Shown here piece by piece: positions 32,720 through 38,783 of a stretch of 38,783 bases of DNA. The stretch's first letter is position 1, and the number at the start of each line of letters is the position of its first letter. The notes under the pieces are model-generated. The model had not been told where the DNA came from. It saw only the letters and a program-made list of their open reading frames with translations, and did not search any database. The stretch comes from Candidatus Roizmanbacteria bacterium. GTDB lineage: Bacteria > Patescibacteriota > Microgenomatia > UBA1406 > GWC2-37-13. Both the position numbers and the translations under genes were made by a program. Location: NCBI GenBank assembly GCA_016181725.1, contig JACOYT010000019.1:1-38783 (forward strand), in the 5' to 3' direction.

Positions 32720-35377
32720 ATGCATAGGCGCTTAAAAGCCGGTCTTTCGGTTTGCCTAGGCGTGCTGCTTCTTGCGGCAGTTCTTTCTACCCCCAAAGTT
32801 TCAGCGCTTGAAAACCCGCATCTCTATTTTGATTGGACCCCTTACACCGCACCTGACGGCCAAGTACTGGGAGTTACGGTAAGCGCCCAAGAAGGCGCAG
32901 GGACGCAGGCGACACCGTCAGCTCAACCAGTTGCCGCAACCCACAAGAACTACTTAGGACACAACTACTTCTTTGGATTTGTTGCAAATGCCGCACCAAA
33001 CAATCCCTTCTACTTCTTAAAGAGGGTTGAGGAAGGGGCTTCTCTTGCTTTTACCTTTAATGGGCAAACACGGGCGCGGATGAGGCTTGAGTATGCAGGG
33101 GAGAGGCTCTCTGAGATGGAAGCAATGGTTCAGCTTGGCCGAGCAAACGTGCTAGCATCACTTGCACGTGATTACCAAAACACGATGACGCAGGTTGGAA
33201 ATGCTCTTGAGAACCTTAAGAATCAGAAGCGAGACGTCCGAGTTCTCTCCTCAATAGTGGATGTTGAGGGAGCAAAACACACGCTGGTTCTTGAGGAGCT
33301 TGCCGTACGCGTTCCTCCCCAAGCAGAGCAGGGGATAGAGACGGCCCTTGCCGCAAGCGAGAATGCCGTTGATACTGTTGCGGATGTTTTGGGAAAACCA
33401 GCAGTTCCGCCCGCAGTTATACAGAGGCTTCAATCTCTGAAGGCGCAAGGTATTTTGAGTGAAGAAGAGGTTACGAAACTTGTTGGTGTGAAATCTCGCC
33501 AGGAAGCCCGCGAGGAGCTTCGAAAGTACGTTGACAATCGTCTCTTTCCGGAGGCGGATTTCAAGAAATTCGATGAAAGTGCGCTCCAATACTTTCCACA
33601 AGCATACTACGTCACTTTAGAGATTAAAAAGTTCAGAGAGCTTAAGGATCTTGAGACGCAAAAACCAGATGATGCAACACTTCGAAGAGTGCAAGAATTC
33701 GCAAGGACCTACGAACCAGGCAATGTTGTCCCGACAGAACTTCGAAGGTGGTGGGTGCCGTTGGTGAGGCTTGAGGAGCTTCAAAATACCATTCGTCCAG
33801 ATCTTATTCGGGAAGACTTTTTCCAAAACAGGCCAGAGGATAGGCAGAGATATAGGGAAGTTGTTGAAAGAACTAAGCCAAGAATTGAGGATCTAAACTA
33901 TGTGAACAATCTCGTAAGAACCAATCCGGATCTCCTGAACGACCCTGCCTATGCGAGAATAAAAGCACTTGGAGACAGATTTGGAACAGCAGATCCTTCG
34001 GCCGGCGTGCGGGTGGGAAGAACCTGTCAGGGTGGGACTCACTGGGTAAGCGTGCCGTTTATGCCGGATGGAGGATACTGTGTGGCAAATTACAACTACC
34101 CGCAACCAGGGGATACCGATACCACAGAGACACCGTGTCCTCCAGCTTATCACCGGACAGGCCCAGGGAGCGCATGTTATCCGGATAATCCGGGAGGACC
34201 AGGGATCGTGGGGACATTGCCTGCTCCAGGAGTCTGTCCGTCCGGATACACATGGACCACGGGTACAGGATCAGGTCGAGGCTACTGTTCTCCAGATTAT
34301 GCAAAACAAGGAGGCGGATATCCGAACCCCATAGCGCTTCCCGGATACTGTCCTGGCGGGCAGTTCTTTAGAGACGGAAAGTGTGAATCCTATCCGATAC
34401 CGCCATCTGGAGGATGTTCGGCTGGACAGTGGTGGAGTGGTAAGAAGTGTATTGCGCCTCGCGACTGCGGACCGGGAAGGTATCAAGATGGAGATGGAAA
34501 TTGTCGAGAGGGATCAACGCGGGAAGATCAGTGTAGAAAGGCTCGAGAAGGTTGTAGAAATGTAGGGAATTCATGGTTTGATGAAGGAACATGTAGCTGT
34601 CGTTCAACCTTTGATATAGGTCCTTTCCCAAATCGTCAAACTCCTTCGCCCGGCGCAGGTGGAGGTGTCGGTGATGTCAGTCCAAATGACGGCTGTCCGT
34701 ACGGATATGATAGAGCAGGAGCTGGTGGAGGGTGTGTAAGAAATACCTATCCGGCTCAAACTGGCGGCTATACGCCTCCTTCTTCTTACACAGGTGCACC
34801 GGGGACAAGTGACGGTGGAGCAGTTCCAGGTTCGCGTTGCGGCCCAGGCTATTACTGGACCGGAACCTATTGTGCGCTCTCAGGATCAGGCGGTAGCGGA
34901 TCAAGCGGGACTGGAAGCTCAGGAGGAACTGGCTCAAGCGGCAGCGGAAGCTGTGGACCGGGATATTACTGGACAGGAACCTATTGTAGAGTGAGTGAAA
35001 GTGGGGGAGGAGGATATACTCCACCTTCCTCATATACGCCCCCACCGCCATCGGGCGGATACACCCCACCTTCAAGCTACTCACCTCCACCGCCATCTGG
35101 AGGTTACACACCGCCCTCATCATACTCACCGCCATCCTCATATACGCCCCCACCGCCATCAGGCTCATCTCCGCCCCCACCGCCCTCGTCCTATTCGCCA
35201 CCACCCCCACCATCAAGCTATGAAGCACCACCGCCGCCCCCACCGCCCTCGTCCTATTCGCCACCACCTCCACCCTCAAGCTATGAGGCTCCACCTCCGC
35301 CACCACCAGGCGTGCAGGGCGCAGCAACCCAAAAGGGACTTTTTGAGAGACTCTTCGACTTCCTCTTCGGCAGATAA
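32720..35377 (+). CDS. Large secreted surface protein: DUF5667-like N-domain, Cys/Gly-rich repeats, extensin-like Pro-rich C-terminus
   Basis: Signal peptide; NPFYFLKRVEEGASLAFTFNGQTRARMRLEYAGERLSEMEAM (DUF5667-like); CGPGYYWTGTYC x2; SPPPPSGGYTPPSSY / SPPPPPSSYEAPPPPPP; C-terminal LFERLFDFLFGR. Confidence 0.85.
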   Translation: MHRRLKAGLSVCLGVLLLAAVLSTPKVSALENPHLYFDWTPYTAPDGQVLGVTVSAQEGAGTQATPSAQPVAATHKNYLGHNYFFGFVANAAPNNPFYFLKRVEEGASLAFTFNGQTRARMRLEYAGERLSEMEAMVQLGRANVLASLARDYQNTMTQVGNALENLKNQKRDVRVLSSIVDVEGAKHTLVLEELAVRVPPQAEQGIETALAASENAVDTVADVLGKPAVPPAVIQRLQSLKAQGILSEEEVTKLVGVKSRQEAREELRKYVDNRLFPEADFKKFDESALQYFPQAYYVTLEIKKFRELKDLETQKPDDATLRRVQEFARTYEPGNVVPTELRRWWVPLVRLEELQNTIRPDLIREDFFQNRPEDRQRYREVVERTKPRIEDLNYVNNLVRTNPDLLNDPAYARIKALGDRFGTADPSAGVRVGRTCQGGTHWVSVPFMPDGGYCVANYNYPQPGDTDTTETPCPPAYHRTGPGSACYPDNPGGPGIVGTLPAPGVCPSGYTWTTGTGSGRGYCSPDYAKQGGGYPNPIALPGYCPGGQFFRDGKCESYPIPPSGGCSAGQWWSGKKCIAPRDCGPGRYQDGDGNCREGSTREDQCRKAREGCRNVGNSWFDEGTCSCRSTFDIGPFPNRQTPSPGAGGGVGDVSPNDGCPYGYDRAGAGGGCVRNTYPAQTGGYTPPSSYTGAPGTSDGGAVPGSRCGPGYYWTGTYCALSGSGGSGSSGTGSSGGTGSSGSGSCGPGYYWTGTYCRVSESGGGGYTPPSSYTPPPPSGGYTPPSSYSPPPPSGGYTPPSSYSPPSSYTPPPPSGSSPPPPPSSYSPPPPPSSYEAPPPPPPPSSYSPPPPPSSYEAPPPPPPGVQGAATQKGLFERLFDFLFGR

Positions 35378-35429
35378 CACCAACCCACCGATAACCTACG
35401 AGGTTAAAATCGGCCTATTGTAAAAATCC

Positions 35430-35454
35430 AAATCACACCGACGCGGTGTGATTT
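35430..35454. repeat. Dispersed palindrome class A
   Basis: AAATCACACCG-ACG-CGGTGTGATTT between convergent gene ends. Confidence 0.9.
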
Positions 35455-35473
35455 CTAAGTGGTAGTCTTTTTT

Positions 35474-38047
35474 CTATTCAACAACCGTTATGGTGCCGGC
35501 TTGGGAGGGGAAGAGGTGGTCGTGATAGCGCCAGATTCCGGCTTTTTGAAAGACAAAGCTCCATGTTTCCCCCGGATTAACCGGCTTTTTCGGATCAAAT
35601 TCAGGATAGATGCGATGGGTAGGGTGGATGTTTGAAGCAGGCCAACGGGCGTCTTCGGCGGCATTCTTAAAGCTCACTTTCGCACCTCTTTTTACGGTAA
35701 GCGACTTTGGAGAAAAACCACGGTCTGTTATGGTAACAACCGCGCTCTGCACGGCGTTTGAAGAAGTTAAAGAGTTTGGAGCGTTTTGAGCGTTTAGAGA
35801 GTTGGATGTGCCGGCTATGGATGTAAATTGCGCGCACGAAACCCCTAGAGCTTTTGGAATACGGTTGCAAAATGTCGTAAGTTCTTTACCGTTTAAAACC
35901 TCTGTTGCACGCTGGGCGATGGTCTCATAGCAACGCCGCACCTCCCCACCTTCTTTAAGAAGTGAACAGAAGAGAAGCGCATCATCTTTCCCCTTGGGAT
36001 CCCAGAAGGTATCCTGTGCGGCACCTGAGAGACACTCGGTACGATACAATCCAGAAGGAGCATTCTGGCAGGCCTGGATAGAAAGCCGGACGCCCTGCCT
36101 ATTCATGCCGCTTGCGTCACGCCCCATACTCTGGAAACAGCGAAAACGGTATTTTTGCGGAGCCCCCATGCACGCCTCACTGATCTTTTTGAAATCCGTT
36201 CCAAAAAGCTGTACCATGCGTGATGTCTGGAGGAAATAACAGGCCCCTTTATACTTTTCAGGGACAATATTGCAGGGATACTGCGGGTTATCGCTTATGT
36301 AGGAAGTGTAGTGACCGGATGTATTTTCGGAAAGCCCCCCAACAGCATTTTCCATAAAAACGCCGGTCCAGCAGGAAGACTGGTCTTCGTAAGTTTTAAG
36401 CTGATTACATGAGGAAAGCGCATCAAAAAGCTCATAACTTGACCACGCCATAAGCCCGTGTCCGACTCCATGGATACACTGATGCCGAAAGAACCGGTTA
36501 AGTTGCCCCTGGCAGATTACTGCAAGATTTTTTTCAAGATTCGCTGTCCCTTTGTCATTGAAGAATGCTTCGGTTGCGCCATGGTAGCAGCCCGAGTGAC
36601 ACTGGCTACTACACAATTTGAATGCATCGCCCCGGTAGATTTTATAGGCAAACCGCCCGGTCACATGCGCTCGGTCATGACAGCTCAAACTTCGCTTTGG
36701 CATAATCTCGGAAAGTTTCTCAACAACGAATGAAGGACTAAACTTTTTAACGAAAGACAGAAGATAATTGTCGTCTTGGATAAGGCGGCTTTCATCGAAG
36801 GCGACTGTTTCGGTCTGAGGCTCTACAGCAGCCTTTCTTGTTTGTACGCCCTGCAGACAACTAATACGCCCAGACTCCGGTTGCAGTTTGGCACAGATGG
36901 TGTCTGCTTCATTTGGATTCCTGACCAAACCCGCAACTGATCGGCCAATTTCAGAATAACACGAATTTTTATACTGCCCATTAACAAGGCTGCAGAAGAG
37001 AGAGGAGCGGCCGATACCAAGCCCGTCAAAATTATGGATATTCCCAATAGCTCCTATCACACAGTCTTCTTGAGCAACCAGTGGCATTTCTTGACACATC
37101 TCCCACGCGACCTGGACATTTCGCCTCGGATCGTTTATGGTGTCGATTCCTCGCATGGATTTTTGCCAGATCGGATTCGTCGTCATAAGCCCAATGCTTT
37201 GGATACACGGTCTTTTCCCGTTGTTTGGAGAAGATAAGCAAATATCTACCGCTTTTTTAAGGTTTAAGTTGGTTACCTTCATCAAGTATCCCGCGTGATT
37301 GATATAACATTGCCATACGTAGCGGCCCTCGACTTTATCGCATGGCGCAAGCGGATCGTCTTTTGAAAAGCCCAAAACCTTATCCTCATCGGTGACTGCG
37401 GCATTGGAGTTTTCCATGAAAGAGCCCTGCCAGCAGCCGTCCTTCGCAGTCTGATTTGGAAACTGGTTGCAGACATCAAGGGATTTTTGAAGATCGTATG
37501 CCAGAGCCATCATAAGGCCGTGACCGACGCCGTGGTAGCAATATGAGTAAAGTTTGGGCGAGCGCCCGTCTTTTATGTTTTCGCAGATTGTGGTTGCAGC
37601 CTCTTTATAGGAGTTAGTTTTTGAGAGCGCGTATTCAAAAAAGCCATGCTGGCAGCCGTAATTGTACGTTGAGGGACACATAAGAAACGCTTCGCTGTTT
37701 AATCCCTTGAGTTTCGCGGTTGCCCTTCCTATTTCATGGACATGTTGGTGGTCATCAAATTTCGCATCGATAACTCCGGCATCGCGAAGATGTTGGAGGA
37801 CTAAGACGGCCCGAGCTGTCCCTTCCTCGCGTACCGCAGCGCGAAGGATTTTGCGGTAACATGTGTCAAGGATCTCCTTGCCAACAAGCCCTCTACACTC
37901 GCTTTTTGTTCTGTCAACCCAATAAGCAAGATTGTCCGTATCCTTTTTGTTATTAAAATTTTGTTTTTGTGCAATGAGGGCAAAAAGAAACAGGAAAAAA
38001 ACAAGGAAAAAGGGAAGAAGTGGGAAAAGAACTCCCTTTTTGGCCAT
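35474..38047 (-). CDS. Membrane-anchored protein with tandem Cys/His-rich HGxGHGLM domains and C-terminal cupredoxin
   Basis: ATG 38047; TM FPLLPFFLVFFLFLFALIA; duplicated GCxHGxxE / CxHGVGHGLM / CWxGxFMEN; cupredoxin-like ITDRGFSPKSLTVKRGAKVSFKNA...YRYHDHLFPSQAGTITVVE region. Confidence 0.8.
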   Translation of the reverse strand: MAKKGVLFPLLPFFLVFFLFLFALIAQKQNFNNKKDTDNLAYWVDRTKSECRGLVGKEILDTCYRKILRAAVREEGTARAVLVLQHLRDAGVIDAKFDDHQHVHEIGRATAKLKGLNSEAFLMCPSTYNYGCQHGFFEYALSKTNSYKEAATTICENIKDGRSPKLYSYCYHGVGHGLMMALAYDLQKSLDVCNQFPNQTAKDGCWQGSFMENSNAAVTDEDKVLGFSKDDPLAPCDKVEGRYVWQCYINHAGYLMKVTNLNLKKAVDICLSSPNNGKRPCIQSIGLMTTNPIWQKSMRGIDTINDPRRNVQVAWEMCQEMPLVAQEDCVIGAIGNIHNFDGLGIGRSSLFCSLVNGQYKNSCYSEIGRSVAGLVRNPNEADTICAKLQPESGRISCLQGVQTRKAAVEPQTETVAFDESRLIQDDNYLLSFVKKFSPSFVVEKLSEIMPKRSLSCHDRAHVTGRFAYKIYRGDAFKLCSSQCHSGCYHGATEAFFNDKGTANLEKNLAVICQGQLNRFFRHQCIHGVGHGLMAWSSYELFDALSSCNQLKTYEDQSSCWTGVFMENAVGGLSENTSGHYTSYISDNPQYPCNIVPEKYKGACYFLQTSRMVQLFGTDFKKISEACMGAPQKYRFRCFQSMGRDASGMNRQGVRLSIQACQNAPSGLYRTECLSGAAQDTFWDPKGKDDALLFCSLLKEGGEVRRCYETIAQRATEVLNGKELTTFCNRIPKALGVSCAQFTSIAGTSNSLNAQNAPNSLTSSNAVQSAVVTITDRGFSPKSLTVKRGAKVSFKNAAEDARWPASNIHPTHRIYPEFDPKKPVNPGETWSFVFQKAGIWRYHDHLFPSQAGTITVVE

Positions 38048-38111
38048 TACTTTTATGATACTACATTTTCCCAGTTTGCAAGCGAACTTAAGTGTCCGAT
38101 TATCATTGGAC

Positions 38112-38140
38112 TTGACATACGGGGAAAAACATGCTAACTT
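38112..38140 (+). promoter_or_regulatory. Promoter TTGACA-N17-TAACTT for the arsR-like gene
   Basis: cTTGACAtacggggaaaaacatgcTAACTT. Confidence 0.6.
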
Positions 38141-38142
38141 AT

Positions 38143-38162
38143 ATTTAAGCAATTGCTTAAAT
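38143..38162. promoter_or_regulatory. 20-bp perfect palindrome, candidate ArsR operator
   Basis: ATTTAAGCAATTGCTTAAAT immediately downstream of the -10, upstream of ATG 38179. Confidence 0.75.
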
Positions 38163-38178
38163 TACTTAAAGATTTTGT

Positions 38179-38502
38179 ATGCTCTCAAAAGCAAAAATTA
38201 CCCAGATCCAGTGGTTTTTGAGGGGAGTTGATCTGAGACTCTCGGTTATCTTTGATGGTCTAAGCGATCCAACAAGAATTCGTATTTTTTCACTTCTTTT
38301 GCGGTACAAAGACCTTTGTGTTACCGATATTGCGCGTATTTTGGGCGTTACCGTCTCTGCGGCATCGCAGCAGCTTCGCATCCTTGAGATGACAGGGTTG
38401 ATACGGAAAAACCGGGCCGGTCAGATGACCTGTTACACGGTTGAGAAGAGCAGTCCAATCGTTCGAACAATTGCACGGTATCTGGTGCAAAAACACCTAT
38501 GA
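38179..38502 (+). CDS. ArsR/SmtB-family regulator
   Basis: IFDGLSDPTRIRIFSLLLRYKDLCVTDIARILGVTVSAASQQLRILEMTGLIRKNRAGQMTCYTV. Confidence 0.92.
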   Translation: MLSKAKITQIQWFLRGVDLRLSVIFDGLSDPTRIRIFSLLLRYKDLCVTDIARILGVTVSAASQQLRILEMTGLIRKNRAGQMTCYTVEKSSPIVRTIARYLVQKHL

Positions 38503-38783
38503 AAAAGCTAACCGTCCCAAAACTCGTAATGCTCTTCATTGCCGGTTTCTTACTTTTTCTTATTGCGAAGGTCTTTTTGTTCGGGCAGTATAAGCTTCCA
38601 AAAGGCGGCGAAACAAAAAAAACCACGATCCAAACTGCCCAAGGCAAAAGAGAAGTTATGGTAACAGATGGTGTGAAACATAGCATTTCTCTTTCAGAGA
38701 TTGTATCCGGCGGTCCGCCAAAAGATGGAATTCCTCCGATAGACAAACCGAAGTTTGTATCGGTGGCAGAAGCAAGTAAATCC
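38499..38783 (+). CDS. DUF3179-like protein, truncated at the right edge
   Basis: ATGA overlap with arsR-like gene; signal/TM; HSISLSEIVSGGPPKDGIPPIDKPKFVSVAEAS. Confidence 0.75.
   Translation, partial: MKKLTVPKLVMLFIAGFLLFLIAKVFLFGQYKLPKGGETKKTTIQTAQGKREVMVTDGVKHSISLSEIVSGGPPKDGIPPIDKPKFVSVAEASKS

Noticed and set aside
34860-35330. CRISPR-like array
   Set aside because: Repeats are protein-coding tandem Pro/Ser/Tyr modules; no regular spacer/repeat structure here or elsewhere in the window.
34677-35423. Long ORFs in the other frames of the Pro/Gly-rich region (minus 216 aa, plus 142 aa)
   Set aside because: By-products of the proline/glycine codon repeats; low-complexity His/Arg-rich translations with no independent support.

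Overview
This 38.8 kb window looks like a Candidate Phyla Radiation (Patescibacteria, Microgenomates-like) chromosome segment. It is densely packed, uses the standard code with TGA as stop, and has many small secreted or membrane proteins. Recognisable content: a HerA/TraD/VirB4-like ATPase, a ferredoxin-reductase-like flavoprotein, a partial pyrimidine cluster (pyrC, pyrD, pyrE), DnaB, an ABC exporter, tRNA-His, an acylphosphatase, an MBL-fold hydrolase, a matrixin protease, a DUF5667/extensin-like surface protein, an ArsR regulator with DUF3179, and three type II toxin-antitoxin pairs (RelE/Phd, Doc/AbrB, BrnT/BrnA). The two strongest candidates for an undescribed system are: (1) an AT-rich nucleotide-chemistry island (~15.2-25.4 kb) whose core operon is GTP cyclohydrolase II-like, HAD phosphatase, PfkB kinase, SDR and Maf. 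It is flanked by two paralogous HTH/helical-repeat regulators with related operator-like palindromes, and the cyclohydrolase carries Leu at the position of the product-determining Tyr. (2) A membrane-anchored ~857 aa protein with two Cys/His-rich HGVGHGLM domains and a C-terminal cupredoxin, divergent from an ArsR-DUF3179 operon with a perfect 20-bp palindrome between them. Other signals are covarying dispersed hairpins, short repeats inserted in frame into enzymes, recurrent leaderless-type promoters, a decayed pilin/adhesin locus, and a class 1A-like dihydroorotate dehydrogenase with Ser at the catalytic-base position. All assignments come from reading the sequence; no database search was possible.
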